Shown: positions 24,076-36,412 of the stretch, piece by piece | How the letters are laid out: each line of letters starts with the position of its first letter | Numbering within the stretch: position 1 is the stretch's first letter | Source: Campanula takesimana | Lineage: Eukaryota; Streptophyta; Magnoliopsida; Asterales; Campanulaceae | Assembly: GCA_026119855.1 (NCBI GenBank) | Contig: JAOWBW010000485.1 | Location: 248,001 to 312,000, forward strand | DNA: 64,000 bases | Reading direction: 5' to 3' | Notes under the pieces: generated by a model | What the model saw: only the letters and a program-made list of their open reading frames with translations | Databases searched by the model: none | Told to the model about the DNA's origin: nothing | Translations under genes and position numbers: made by a program

Positions 24076-24666
24076 TGTAAGTACCCCAATCTGAACTAAA
24101 ACCAACTTAGAGGAATTCTTAGCAACATTCAGGGATAAACTTGATAGGCTAGGACCATACTAGGATAAAAAAAAAAAAAAAAAAAAAAAACCTTAGGACT
24201 GTTCTGGGATTAAAATTGGAAAAATCCAGAAGCTCGCCAGAGCGAACCGTTCGGATGGTTTGGGCACGAGAAAGCCCCAGCCGTATGGATGGTTTGGGCG
24301 CCATCAGTCCCTATAGATTAAGGCCCTTGCTGATCATTTCAGAGAGGGGAGAAAATAGTTTTACTTACAGAAGCTCTGCTGGATTCGTAGCAGAAACACA
24401 AACATTATCAGAAATTGAGTGAAAGAGAGGAAGATAAGCTAGAATCAAACATTGGTGAGGCCTCCTTCTTCCCATCTCCTCTTCACCTCTTTTATTTACC
24501 TTGTCATATCTTTATTTACTTGTCTTGTTGATGATCTCCTTTAATATCTTTACATTTCCTATGATATTATCAATTGGAACCAAGTCATGAAATGATTCCA
24601 TGGTACCCATCATGCCCTTGTGTGTGATTAAGGGTTACAAACCAAAGGATGATCATGGCTTGTTAT
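24076..24666 (+). repeat. Outer Ogre/Tat-like 3' LTR, left part
   Basis: The proposed start is TGTAAGTACCCC after GCTGAGGGGCTC, a plausible plus-strand primer region. From about 24635 it matches window bases 1 onward. It contains A24 (24167-24190) and CCGTTCGGATGG and CCGTATGGATGG motifs near 24248 and 24280. It is interrupted at GTTAT (24662-24666) by the SIRE-like element and resumes at 60578. The start is inferred because the sister LTR start is outside the window. Confidence 0.7.
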
Positions 24667-26082
24667 TGTTGGGTATGCCCACTTATATCTCACTTTCAAT
24701 GTAATAAGATTGATTAGATTTGATTGATCCATCACCTAAGTTTTATTTCATGGACTTTAGACCCACATGTAAGAAGTATTTATACTTCATTTTTTAGGTT
24801 GTCCATTGTAATAGAATAGGCTTAGGAATAGCCCAAGAAGATCAAGATTCAAGAAAAATCACAAGTTCAGTTTGAGCCACGCGCCTATGCGCCTCTCTCT
24901 TGCACCATGCGCCTCCTTAGGCGCACGCATGAGTATGCGCCTAGCTTAGCTCATGCGCCCCAGATGGCTCAGCGCGCACTATGTCTACGCGCCCCTTGGC
25001 TCAACACGCATCAATGTTGACTTAATACTCAGTGATTTATTGAAGACTTGAAGACTTGAAGGAATTCAAACTACGCCAATGATCCAACGGTAGTTAAATA
25101 ACACGTATGCACCCGCATCTAAGGACACCTGTCCATAACGGTCATATTTGTGTTATGTGTCTAACGGCTATAAAAGGACACGTGCTCCACTCAATGAGCG
25201 ACAGCACATCCGTCCTTTCTCTGAATCACCAAGGATTTCCAATGGCTAGTTTTTAGGGCTCTAATATAAATACCCCATAACTTCAACCATTTGAAGTTGC
25301 TAAGCATTTCAGAATTTCTCTCTCAAGCATTTGTTGAAGATTTGAAGATTGCCTTTGATCTTTCCAGAATTCTCAAGAACATTTTCATAACTTCATCTTT
25401 AGCCCAGACCCTCAAGCAAAAACACTTTAGTTTTCTTGTGCTCTCAATCTCAAAGATCTAAAGAGCCTTGAATCTAAAATCACACACACACCTCTTTAAG
25501 TTTGATCACTTAGATCTTTCTTTTAGAGATACACAGGTTATTGTCTAGGATTTGTTCTTTCATAGAGTATTAGATCTTGAGTTAGTGTATAAGCACAAAC
25601 TATTGTAATTTGTAACACTCACTCATAATAAGATCTCCATTAGAAAATCCAAGACTAACCATCTTGGTAGAGGACGTAGATCATTTTACCGATCGAACCT
25701 CTCCAAATAGCGCGTACTTACTTATTGCTATTTCCTTTCAAGTTCATATCATATCTAACTATTTGCTTGATTAATTCATTGTAGATTGTTTGATTGAACT
25801 GTGTTGTGTTTGTTATATCATTTGCCTTAGTTCCTTATTTCACTCACTTTGAGCCAAAATACTTAGAGTGTGTGTGCGCCCCCTTTATCATACTTTGCGC
25901 CTATTTACTTAACTATTCCGCTGTGCATTTCACTCACTTACTTAGGTGCATATCATAACGCTTATTTGATAAAGTGCGCATTTGCAATTGAGTTTATCAA
26001 GGGTACAAAAAGAATTTCAAAACAGCTATTCACCCCCCCTCTAGCTATTTTTATACCCTTGTTGCCTCCTTTGGGACCAACA
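24667..26082 (+). repeat. SIRE-like 5' LTR
   Basis: 1416 bp. A GCGCC-rich segment at 24881-24994 contains eight GCGC(C/A) sites in about 115 bp. Two TATA-like boxes follow. Ends GGGACCAACA. Against the 3' LTR it has about 18 extra bp in the GCGCCT cluster and small indels. Confidence 0.94.
25169..25176 (+). promoter_or_regulatory. SIRE-like LTR TATA box
   Basis: TATAAAAG within CGGCTATAAAAGGACACG, conserved in the 3' LTR at 59669-59676. A second candidate, TATAAATA, lies near 25265. Confidence 0.6.
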
Positions 26083-26084
26083 AG

Positions 26085-26096
26085 TGGTATCAGAGC
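26085..26096 (+). other. Primer binding site of the SIRE-like element
   Basis: TGGTATCAGAGC, two bases after the 5' LTR end; initiator-Met tRNA type. Confidence 0.93.
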
Positions 26097-26155
26097 AAAC
26101 ACCTTTATAAAACGCTTTTGTTTTTCAAGCTTAACAGCTTGGGTGCCGATTCAAT

Positions 26156-28446
26156 ATGGCAAACTCAAAACCTTCGGCAACTGCTAACTACACACATGTT
26201 CCAGTCTTTGATGAAGATCATTTTGACGTGTGGAAATTCAGCATCTTGACTCATCTTACCTCAATCGATGAAAGGCTTCATGACACTGTGGTTTATGGAC
26301 CTTACATCCCAATGAAAGCGAATCCAAATCCACACACCAACACTGCTCAACCAACCATCAAAAAACCAAGGGAAGAATGGACTGAGGAAGAAACAAGAAG
26401 AGTTGGAAATGATGGAAAAGCAAGAAACATTCTCCTAAGCACTCTAAGCACGGCTATGAAACAACAAGTCATGCATTGTGCTACTTCTAATGAGCTATAG
26501 GATGCTATTGAAGAGCATATAGAAGGAGATATTGTTTGTAAGGAGAACAAGAAATATGAAGTGCAAAAGAGATTCAACAATTTCTCTCAACTCCCCAGTG
26601 AAACCTTAAGACAAACTTATGAACGCTACTGTGAAATTATAAATCTATGTATTTCACTTGGCATGAAGTTTTCAAACAAATATTTGAATGTAAATTTCCT
26701 CCAAGCTTTTGGCTCAAGATATCTTCATAAATCCAGCGCTCTTGAAGACGCCAGAACTTTAGATGTATGGACTTTAAGGAACCTTTACGCAAATCTTAAG
26801 GTTTATGAGCTCAAACTCCAACGAATCAGTGAAACTGAAGGAAAGTCAAAATCCATAACAATGGTGGCGCATAAAGAAGAAGCGCATGCGCCTGTACCGG
26901 TTCAAGAAGAGAAAAGTTCTGATCCCAAAATTTCTACCTCTGAGCTATTAGACATGGATGATGAAGACTTCGCTTTATTTGTGAAGAAATTTCAAAAGTT
27001 CAGAAAATTCTCAAGATCCGGCTCAACCAGCAAATTTCAAGGATCTACTAGCAGAGCTCCTCCAAAGTTCACGAGGAGCAGTGATTCAAAAAAAAAAGAA
27101 GACCATGTTTGTTTTATTGCAGGAAACCAGGACACTTTGCTTCAAGCTGCCCAATCCCAAAATTTGAATATATGCAGAAGAAGAGCAGCCATACTCCCAA
27201 GTTCACTCCCAAATTCACTCGTCACAAGGGAATGGTTGCTAAAGAAGAATCACCAGCAAATGAGCATAACACATGGATTGAAACAGACTCCGATGAAAGC
27301 GATGAAGATTCTGATGATGGACTCGTTTCTTTGGTGGCAAATGATGATGAAGTTAACACTTATGATTCTGATGATGACTTCTCCAAAGATGTCCCTGATA
27401 TGAATGTCTTGAATAAACCTATCAAGAAATCTGCAGGTTTTCAAGAAGTGAAAAGGAAGAAAGGACCAACCATCAGCGAGCTCGTTGAACAAGGATTTCT
27501 CACTCCGGCTCAAAACGATGGTGGATTGTTATTTTCTAGATGTGATCTGAGTGCTAGAAGCAAGCTCAGAAAGAGTGAATATGTTAGACCTCAAGTTGCA
27601 CCTATTCCTACAATCAATCACGATGAGGACATTTCCAAACAAGAAAAGTTATTCTTAAAAGCCGAAAAGGTAATTAGTAAATTTGGCAAAATGAAGGAAG
27701 CTTTAGCACTATCATATGATGAAATTTTCTAGCTTAAGACCGAGAAATCTCTACTTAAATCTGAACTCACCCTCCTTAAGGAGCAGATAAAGAGCATGAC
27801 TCCTCTTACTGTCAAAAACACTTTTCTAACAAAACAGAACTCACTTCTTAAAGTTCAAAACGATGAATTGGTTGCTCAAATTACTGATCTTAAAAAGATT
27901 ACAAATGAGTGGTCCAATTCTCGTGTCACTATGGAGAATATATTTGAGTCCCAAAAAGTCAGTGGCGATAAAAGTGGCTTGGGATTCTCATCAACTAGTG
28001 ATAACTTTAAATGTGATGTGTGTGCTGAAAGAGATAGTGAATTTACAAATCAGCAAACTTTTGAAATTTCCAAGGAAAAACATTCTAATTCAATGGGTAA
28101 AGGACAGGAAAAAGTCAAGAGACAATAATTCCATTATATCTACCCAATGAAACAATTTAAGAAAGCTAAAGAGAAGGAAGTAGCTACAGATGAATCATCC
28201 TCCAGCAAAACCATTCTTGAAACTAGGCGCGCTCCTTCTCCGAGGGCACATTATGCGCCTAGGAGCCACGCGCCTAATCGCCGTGCGCCTCCTAGCCCTA
28301 TGCGCCCTCCAAGAAAAAGCGCCCCAAAATTTCAAAAGAAAGATTTTGTTAAGGCTGGTTCATCTGACCCAAAGAAGGATGCTATCCCAAAGAAAAGTAA
28401 AGAGTTTGTGAAAACTCACGTGATTGGTGGCTTTCATCATTGTTAA
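26156..28446 (+). pseudogene. SIRE-like gag with two zinc knuckles, broken
   Basis: The start ATG at 26156 lies 60 nt after the primer site. The N-terminal part (HFDVWKFSILTHLTSIDERL) is the SIRE-type gag fold. An in-frame TAG at 26498 interrupts it, and reading continues in the same frame from 26501. A one-base loss near 27111-27116, inside the first zinc knuckle (CFYCRKPGHFASSC), shifts the frame. After that come a Ser/Asp-rich acidic segment, an in-frame TAG (27730), a coiled-coil-like stretch (27796-28125), a TAA (28126) and a Pro/Arg-rich stretch coded by GCGCC-rich DNA (28220-28320). A TAA near 28444 falls in a second knuckle (ICDCSGHKAVEC). Not functional. Confidence 0.85.
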
Positions 28447-30036
28447 ATTTGTGATTGTTCGGGACATAAGGCCGTGGAATGCCTTTTGAGATTCACTCCC
28501 AATGCCAAAGGACATAAGAATCCTAAGGTCAAGCAAGAGTGGGTCGTCAAAAGTTGCTAACTCTAGGACCCGAAAAGGAATAAAGGGGACCTGCTTTAAA
28601 TGTTTATATTTCAGGTTCTTTGCTTCATGGATGGATCTTCAAAAGCTAAAATGTATGAATGGATTCTCGATAGTGGGTGTTCTCGACACATGACTGAAGA
28701 TGAATCCTTACTTGAAGATGTTCATGAAGAAAGAGGTCCCTCCGTAACATTTGGTGATAATAACAAAGGTCAAATTGTAGCATATGAAAAGCTCAAGAAA
28801 GACAAAGTGTGCATTGAAAGAGTCTCTCTCGTCGAAGAGCTCAAGCACAATTTATTATCCATATCTCAATTCTGTGACAAAGGATTAGAATGCCATTTTA
28901 CTTCAATGCAATGTCTTATCAAGAATGGAAAAACTGGAGCTACATTACTCACGGGATATCGTAAGACAAATATTTACATTATTGATTTTCATAGTATGTA
29001 CTCTAGTACTAATCTTTGTTTTGTAGCTAAAAGTGTGAGCGAAAATAGATGGCTGTGGCACAAGCGCTTAAGTCACTTGAACTTCAAGTATCTATCTAAA
29101 CTCAGCAGGAATAATCTTGTAAAAGGACTTCCCAAGGATGCTGATCATCATGACAAGAAGTGCGCCGCGTGTCAACTTGGCAAACAACCGAAAAATTCTT
29201 TCTCCAGCAAGACCAATCCCTCAACTACTAGATGTTTGCAACTGCTGCACATTGATCTATTTGGACCAGTCACCACCGCAAGTATTAGAAGAAACAAGTA
29301 TACTCTAGTTGTGGTGGATGATTATTCAAGATATACATGGGTGGAAATGATGATCTCAAAAGACGATTGTTATGACATTTTGACCACCTTATTCAGACTG
29401 CTCCAAACCAAAAAAGAAGATGACATCGTTAGTGTTCGATCCGACAATGGAACAGAATTCAAGAATAACGGTGTTGCTCCATATTGCGACGATCATGGGA
29501 TAGATCATAACTTCTCAACCGCTGGTGTTCCTCAACAAAATGGTGTTGTGGAAAGAAAGAATAGGACGTTGATTGAAGCGGGAAAGATGATGATAGTTGA
29601 AGCTAAATTGCCTAAGTATTTTTGGGAAGAAGCTATCAACACAGCATGTTTTACTCAAAATCGTTCCCTCATCAACAAACTTCACAACAAGACTCCGTAT
29701 GAACTTTGGCATGGTAGAACTCCCAACATTGCATTCTTCAAGATCTTTGGTTGCAAATGTTATATCCTCTACAACGGAAATGAACATAGAGGTAAATTTT
29801 ATGCCAAAGCCGAAGAAGGTATTTTTGTCCGGTATGCCAAACATTCTAAAGCTTTTCGCGTTTTTAACAGATCTACATTAGTGATAGTTGAATCTGTACA
29901 TGTTACATTTGATGAACATTCTCTCCTTGAGCCACATTTGGCTCCAAATGTTGCTGATGATTCTGTTGAGCTTAATGAAACAGGTGCTCCTATTTATGAT
30001 GCGCCTACACTTGAACAGAATCTATCAACTCAATGA
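28447..30036 (+). pseudogene. SIRE-like protease and integrase
   Basis: The 28600-30036 reading is open for 478 codons. Protease active site: WILDSGCSRHMT near 28660-28695. Integrase zinc finger: HKRLSHLN near 29059 with CAACQLG near 29164. The DDE core is complete: Asp in HIDLFGPV (29249), Asp in RSDNGTEF (29440) and Glu in QQNGVVERKNRT (29545). The upstream link to gag carries several stops (28444, about 28557-28600). A TGA at 30034 ends the reading inside the linker to RT. Confidence 0.9.
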
Positions 30037-31467
30037 AATCCTTCTACATCAAATGCGCATAATTCCTCATATGGCGTGCCAAATGAATCATCAGCTGCGC
30101 CTCCTTCTAATGTTGCACCTCTTGATTCTTCTCACGCGCCTATATCTACTGCTGCATCTGGTGTTAACCCTAGTTTCAATTCTAAACCAGTTCATCCCCC
30201 AAATTTTGATGATTTTTAATCTGGTGAAGATGTACCAATTAAAGACCTTCAATTTACTACAACCCAACCTAACTTACATTCTGAAATTCGTGAAGTTAGA
30301 GGTCACCCAATCAATAATATCATTGGTGATCTAAATGTTGGTGTTCATACAAGGAGAGCTACAAACTTTGATGCTTACACTGCATTTATCTCTCAAATTG
30401 AACCGAAGATGGCTGATAAAGCGCTCCAAGATCCTAATTGGGTTGTTGCAATGCAAGAAGAACTCAATCAATTTGAAAGATGTAAGGTTTGGACTCTTGT
30501 TCCAAGACCAAATGATCAAGGAGTGATTGGTACGAAATGGGTGTTCAGAAACAAGATGGATGAGAATGGAACCATCATGAGAAACAAAGAAAGATTGGTT
30601 GCTCAAGGCTATAGGCAAGAAGAAGGCATTGATTACGATGAAAAATTTGCGCCCGTAGCAAGACTTGAAGCTATCAGATTATTTCTTACGCCGCTCACAA
30701 GAACTTCAAGTTATATTAAATGGATGTGAAGAGCGCGTTTCTAAATGGTGAACTCCAAGAACAAGTCTATGTAGCTCAACCACCTGGGTTTGAAGATTCA
30801 CAATTTCCAAATCATGTGTTCAAACTCCAGAAAGCTTTGTATGGGATCAAGCAAGCACCAAGAGCATGGTACGATACACTATCAAAGTTTCTCATTGAAA
30901 AAGGCTTCACTCGCGGTAAAATCGATACTACTCTTTTCATTGCCAAACATAATGGTCATAAATTACTTGTTCAAATTTATGTTGATGATATTATATTTGG
31001 TTCTACTAATGAATTGTTGTGCAAGCGTTTTGAGAAACTAATGAAGAGCAAGTTTGAAATGAGCATGATGGGAGAACTCACATTCTTCCTCGGGCTTCAA
31101 ATCAAGCAAATGAATGAAGGCATTTTTATCAATCAAGCCAAATATACAAAGGATTTAATCAAGAAGTTTGGACTTGAGAATGCTAAAGCATACGACACTC
31201 CAATGGCTACCGGCAACAAACTCGACAAAGACATAAAAGGTAAACGTGTTGATCAAACGCTCTATCGAGGTATGATTAGCTCACTCCTTTATCTTACTGC
31301 TAGTAGGCCCGATATTATGTTTAGTGTTTGTGTTTGCGCTTGTTATCAATTTGACCCTAAAGAAGCGCACTTGATTGCTGTGAAACGTATTATACGATAT
31401 CGCTCCGGTACTGTTAACCTTGGACTTTGGTACACCAAAGATTCGAATTTTAAACTTGTAGGTTATT
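30037..31467 (+). pseudogene. SIRE-like reverse transcriptase, broken
   Basis: The linker continues in frame after the TGA, with a TAA near 30218. RT motifs are [11 protein letters not shown] (about 30528), [24 protein letters not shown] and, after a frame change near 30689 and a stop at 30717-30719, [17 protein letters not shown] (30720 onward). The catalytic YVDDIIFGS lies near 30979, followed by [10 protein letters not shown] and [12 protein letters not shown]. The RNase H start KLVGY is cut at about 31467 by the organellar insertion. Confidence 0.9.
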
Positions 31468-33242
31468 TCAGTCCGGTATTTCTTTAAATCCTGCTCATGT
31501 CTAAGCGCGGTGCCCAGCAGCCCATATTCACTCTTTATTGGGAAGCCACTTTCCTTCTTCCTTGAAATAATCTTTATAGGCCGGAGAGCCTTAGCGAAAG
31601 AAAAGAGAGTCAAAGATAATCACTGAGAGAAGTCCTCGCTGTCAGCATCTACACGCTTCTTGTCTTTAGTATGTCTGAATATCTCTCTGCCCTAGGCTTT
31701 GAACTACGATTCGACATGAGCTCTTCTAATCTTACTGGTTCACCTCGCTAAGGACATTCGTATTTCAAGGTAATTGAGGGTACCTAGCTAAACTCTAGGG
31801 TAGTTTTCTATAGGTAATTGATTGATAGCTATTGATCAAAGACGGCATGCTGACTCTTAAGGAAGAAGGGGGTTCTGCACAAACATCTCTTTTGACATGT
31901 CGAATATTCACTAACGAAAGTGGGCTTCTATCATGAGTTTCAGCTCCCTTTTGGAGAATCTTTCTCATTTCTCTTTCCAATCCTTGGTAGGAATTAGACT
32001 CTTTTTTCTTCTTTTCAACTTCTTATAGGCGCAAGCCTTTATATCTTAGAAGCCCACCCTGCAATCTAGGGAATCAAGTATCAACGGCACACTCTCCCTT
32101 TGATCCCTAATATATGAGCTCAAAACCATAAACTGGATTCTTTATGACGAGGGAATCGAGTCTATCTTACTCCTTCTAAGAGGGAAAGTGCTAAGACCGC
32201 TAATGCCGCATCCACAGGCATTCATTTACCTTTCAAAGAGCGTTTATCCCGCAGCATCTTAATTATGCTACAAAGAAGCATGAAAGGGCTATGCGAAATC
32301 AAGACATTCAATAGCAAGCGCCATCAACAGACATGGAAAAAGACCAAGCCAAGACTTTCACAACAAACCAGGACTTGGCTGGTAAAACTTCCCTTGGGTA
32401 CGAAGGTAAGCCATAAAAAGCAAGGGGCTAAGCGGGTATTCACTCCTCCCTTGCCGCTACTACCAGCTCGAGGCCTATTGTCCACGAACGCTGTGTCTCG
32501 ATCCCCTATGGGCGAAATCTAAAGGACTAGTTGCTATGGAGATTGCCCTTGGTCTAATTCCACGCCTTATGACGAAAGGGGAGTCGGCGTGGCGTAAAGT
32601 GAAGATTGGGGGGAGTAGAGCAAAATTCCCTTCTGGGCTATTCTGAAGGATTGGGCAACAAAAAAGGGGCCCGAGACTTCAACTAGAGGAGCGACCTGTT
32701 GGTTCACCAAACCCCGACTCAGCGTCACACGTTCTCCAGGTCCGAAGGGATCCAGTGCCCACCTACCGACTCCTCCCGGAATTGCGTTATCGGAGCTGAG
32801 CCAGGAATGGCCGTTAGTGGACACCCACCTTCACCGGTTAGAGAGGCCCTCTTTAATACATTAAGAAAAGATGTTCACAGGGGCCAGAAAGACTCGGTCA
32901 TAGGAACTTAGACCACCTACGCGCTGGTGAAAACCACCTCGACCGGATCAGAGTAAACAACAATGTCGAATTAGGCCGCCCTTGCCTTGAAAGAATTCAC
33001 ACGCGGCCACCAGCTTTCCAAAAATAAGGGGAGATCTGCTACTTACTTCTCACGGAAACATCCTACTAGAGTCCTCCTACTTTTATGATCTCCTTTCCTT
33101 CTATTCATCATCTTTTTGGTGCCTAAAGCCTAGTCTAGTCCTTTTTTGGGCTTGCTTTGATCCACCCATTCCTCTCAGGCTTGCCATCTGTCATTTAAGG
33201 CCTGCCATACTTATTTGAAAATCCCCAATTACATCAAGTCAG
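31468..33242. other. Organellar insertion, block without a recognised gene
   Basis: Mitochondrial-like intergenic composition. A weak reverse reading at 32567-32824 (GVGRWALDPFGPGERVT) is not assignable. No tRNA cloverleaf was recognised by eye. Confidence 0.4.
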
Positions 33243-33477
33243 GGCTTCTTCGAATAATTGTATTTTCGAAGATCACCCGGGTCTTCAGCCTTCAAGTGAA
33301 CGTACAGTCGAGCTTCAAGCTGCTCTACACGAGAAATTAGGGGAGTTGATGATTAACAGGAGTCCCCAAGAGGTTCTGGTTATGGCCGAAGCTTTACATG
33401 GGGAGAGTGACAATGTGCCTTTTATGGAGTCACTTTTGAATGATTTGAACGTAAACGGAGTACAAGGTGAAGCCTAG
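33243..33477 (+). pseudogene. Fragment of an unidentified mitochondrial ORF (copy 1 of 3)
   Basis: Bases 33243-33413 are nearly identical to 37095-37270. The reading contains SERTVELQAALHEKLGELM and EALHGESDNVPFMESLLN and stops at GEA. The N-terminus seen at 36952 is absent here, but the C-terminal part extends further than in that copy. Function unknown. Confidence 0.6.
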
Positions 33478-33775
33478 GATCGACTCATCCCTTCGGTCTT
33501 TTCTTTCTACGTGATTCGAGCAAGAAGCTTTGCTCTTCCTTATTCACTTAGTCCTTCGAGCGTCTTTTTTCATTAACTGTAGAAACCACCAATGGAACGG
33601 ACGGAAGTGAGTCCAGTGTGGCAATGAGATTCAGTGGAGAAGTAGTGTCAACGATTTGAAATGGGTCAAAAGTAGGCAAGGGAATTCTTTTCTTTTTTGG
33701 GGGGAAATCCTTTTCTTGCGTATTGAATATAGATCCATGTCTTTCTTGTTCCATTAGCTAGGAGCAAATTCTCAA

Positions 33776-34231
33776 ATGTCCCTTTCATTATTACAACCTT
33801 CTTTTTTGATGTCAAAGACCAGAAGCTACGCGCAAATTCTTATTGGATCTCGGTTGTTCTTAACAGCGATGGCTATTCATTTAAGTCTTCGGGTAGCACC
33901 ACTAGACCTTCAACAAGGTGGAAATTCTCGTATTCCGTATGTACATGTTCCTGCGGCTCGGATGAGTATTCTTGTTTATATCGCTACGGCTATAAACACG
34001 TTCTTGTTCCTATTAACAAAGCATCCCCTTTTTCTTCGCTCTTCCGGAACCGGTACAGAAATGGGTGCTTTTTCTACGTTGTTTACCTTAGTTACTGCAC
34101 GTTCTTGTTCCTATTAACAAAGCATCCCCTTTTTCTTCGCTCTTCTGGAACCGGTACAGAAATGGGTGCTTTTTCTACGTTGTTTACCTTAGTTACTGGG
34201 GGGTTTCGGGGAAGACCTATGTGGGGCACCT
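33776..34231 (+). pseudogene. ccmC: Truncated mitochondrial ccmC with an internal 101-bp duplication
   Basis: CcmC is a haem-handling inner-membrane protein of mitochondrial cytochrome c maturation. The reading from ATG 33776 has the N-terminus (SLLQPSFLMSKTRSYAQILI), PLDLQQGGNSRIPYVHVPAA and the hydrophobic MSILVYIATAINTFLFLLTK. A 101-bp segment (33997-34097) is repeated in tandem (34098-34198). Because 101 is not a multiple of three, the first reading frame ends at 34117. After the second copy the match runs through GGFRGRPMWGT and stops at about 34231. The WxWD haem-binding region of the family is not present. Plainly non-functional here. Confidence 0.85.
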
Positions 34232-35045
34232 ACCTTTGGCTCATCCTTGGGAATTTCTTTTCTTTCTGGAGCGAAGCGGTCTTTACCGATTTCTTTTTAG
34301 AACGTAAGCTCTACTGCCTTCATAGTTAGAACAGTCAGACCGGGGAATACATTATTAGGTAAGACGAAGGAAGAATCCTGGCAAAAAATCTTCTGCGGAG
34401 TCAATCTACTTCTATCTTTCTCTTCCGAAAAGTCAAAAAAGAGAACCATAGTCTCCAGAAATTGTTAAAAGCCTTCTATCGAAAAGAAGAGGGAGGTGCG
34501 TAACGCTCTTTCGAGATGCTTTCCTTTCATTACTATTGCTCTGTAGAATCCGGGATTCCCGTCGCTTTATGGTTTACAGGAGTAGCTGGCATTGGCTGTG
34601 CAGATGAAAGGCTTCACCTTGTACTCCGTTTACGTTCAAATCATTCAAAAGTGACTCCATAAAAGGCACATTGTCACTCTCCCCATGTAAAGCTTCGGCC
34701 GCAACCAGGGCAATGCCACGTGGAGGCAGAAGGCCCATGGTCGTAAACTTCTTTTCCCGGAGAAGAAGCAATGACGAGCCCATATCTTGCATTCCCCTTT
34801 TCTATGAGGAAGTGGGATAGTCAATTCCCTCCTCGGCACTGATCTTAGAAAAGAAAGTTCGTTATCCCCTTTATTTATAGGTTCGGGTATTGCTAACGAG
34901 AATAGCCTTTCTGAATTAATACCTATTGCAATCCGTCCCGGGAAGTAGGCAGTAAGCTCTTCTTCATCGGAAAGAAAAAAATCTTCTCAGTGCTTCACGG
35001 GTCTAATCAAGATAGTTCGCAGAAGCTATCAACCTCAAGGGCAGC
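34232..35045. other. Organellar insertion, mostly unassigned; contains an inverted ORF copy
   Basis: Bases 34608-34709 are a reverse-strand copy of the unidentified mitochondrial ORF (EALHGESDNVPFMESLLN read on the minus strand). The remainder is mitochondrial-like intergenic DNA with no recognised gene. Confidence 0.5.
34608..34709 (-). pseudogene. Unidentified mitochondrial ORF fragment (copy 2 of 3, inverted)
   Basis: The reverse complement matches about 33370-33475: AEALHGESDNV through NVNGVQGEAF. The sequence beyond GEAF differs from copy 1, so the shared block marks a recombination breakpoint. Confidence 0.65.
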
Positions 35046-35069
35046 GAGAATTGATTTTCCTTGATACTT

Positions 35070-35235
35070 TATTCAGACCCACATCCCGAGACACCGACTT
35101 GTCGGGTTCAGTGAATTCGCCTTCAACTTTCACTTCTTCAACTTTCAGTTCATTCGGATCCACATCCCGATACACCGACTCGTCGGGGTCAGTGAATCTG
35201 CGTTCAACAACTTCATTCAGATCCACATCCCCATA
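35070..35235. repeat. Imperfect repeat of about 85 bp in the organellar insertion
   Basis: CCACATCCCGAGACACCGAC with TTGTCGGGTTCAGTGAAT is followed by a second copy, CCACATCCCGATACACCGAC with TCGTCGGGGTCAGTGAAT, and the start of a third. The repeat keeps reading frames open on both strands (FTDPDESVYRDV in reverse). Confidence 0.7.
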
Positions 35236-35415
35236 GACTCCCCAGAAATTCCAGTAGGGGCATTCCCACCAGTCAACTCAATAGGGGGCGGCAAGGAGCT
35301 TATAGGGTGAGGGATTTACCTCTCTTTTTCTAAGCGCTTTCTCTCAGATTAGAGTGCCAAGGACTGGGATAAAACTTAATGAATTGATTGGGAGTTCCCT
35401 GCCTGACAGCTAGTC

Positions 35416-35670
35416 TTAAGGGGAGCAGCCCCTCCAATTAGAGTCTTCTAATGATGTAGCAAAGATAGTGATGGGCATAGCCTCCACCTCGAAAATCAGA
35501 AGAATAGCGGCTGTTGTGAAAATCGACAAAGAAATCAAAAGAAAGGCTTCCTTTTCCCCCCGGTAGATAGAAAGAAGGGAGGAAGCTTTAATAATAAAAC
35601 GTAAAAATAGTAACGAAAGAGTGAAACTGACAATGAACGACAAAGCAAGAGGCCCTAAAAGACTTGTCAA
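35416..35670 (-). CDS. Small hydrophobic reading frame in the organellar insertion, unidentified
   Basis: 84 codons with two or three apparent membrane segments (LSFIVSFTLSLLFLRFII and FLLISLSIFTTAAILLIF). No family recognised. It may be a mitochondrial chimeric ORF or chance; expression from the nucleus is unlikely. Confidence 0.25.
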   Translation of the reverse strand: MTSLLGPLALSFIVSFTLSLLFLRFIIKASSLLSIYRGEKEAFLLISLSIFTTAAILLIFEVEAMPITIFATSLEDSNWRGCSP

Positions 35671-35964
35671 GAAATCTTTCGGACAAGTGATGAGCTTTGA
35701 TGAATAAAAGAAGAATTGGTAGAAAGAAGAATAGGTGAAGCCAAGAAAAATTTGCAGACTCGGGCCTTTGTTTTGTTTAGCCCATCTGCCCCCGTGGCCC
35801 TTTCTGCGAATGGGATAGATGGGACGTATTTATAATGTTTTTTTCCAATCTTTCAATAAGAAAGGCGAGGAAGGCAGAGAAAGATGTCTTCTCAGTCAAT
35901 CATGGAACGATCTGTCCCCTCAGGATGTGTCCTATAGGCACAGAATAGTCTATTTCTTTCTTCA

Positions 35965-36104
35965 GTCATTCGGAGGTGAATCATAGAACACCAAAAGCTG
36001 TGGTATCTTATGGACCTAACATAGGTCACATACCTCACGACATAAGATTGAAAGATCCAAACCTTCTTCTTCGGAGCGGAAATGGATGTGGCCAAAACAT
36101 ATAA
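35965..36104 (+). pseudogene. rps4: 3' end of mitochondrial rps4
   Basis: Rps4 is a small-subunit mitochondrial ribosomal protein. The reading SEVNHRTPKAVVSYGPNIG, then HIPHDIRLKDPNL and SGNGCGQNI followed by TAA, matches the conserved C-terminus of plant mitochondrial rps4 as I know it. The similarity starts abruptly at about 35965; everything upstream of the last 45 or so codons is missing. Confidence 0.8.
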
Positions 36105-36224
36105 AGATCGGTGTAGTCGCTTATAGGGGCATATCTATCCAGATAGAGGATAGTCTAGATCGATTCATAGATAGATCTCTCTCCATATAGATGGGTATCC
36201 CCGTAGATAGAGATAAAGATAGGG

Positions 36225-36412
36225 TAGAATTTTTTCTGGAGATATCCATTTTCCTGGAAAGACAGATAAGATATCCCCACATAGTAGCATCTTGATACCA
36301 CCAAGAACAGGAAAAACAAATTCCAAGGAATACAAAAATTTGAAAAATTGGCTCTATATCTAACAACTCAGACTTACCAAGAAAAAGTATTTTGTTTTGA
36401 TTCGACCGCCCT
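36225..36412 (+). pseudogene. rpoC2: Likely plastid rpoC2 fragment
   Basis: The forward reading [18 protein letters not shown], then KNLKNWLYI, a stop, and LTKKKYFVLIRP resembles the rpoC2 segment of plastid RNA polymerase (KNWIYVQ...TKKKYFVLVRPV). It contains at least one stop and ends abruptly. Plastid pieces are common in plant mitochondrial genomes, so it may have arrived in two steps. Assignment is from memory of the family. Confidence 0.6.

Noticed and set aside
33776..36412. ccmC, rps4 and rpoC2 as working genes
   Set aside because: All are truncated or frame-broken, and they sit inside a retrotransposon in nuclear DNA.
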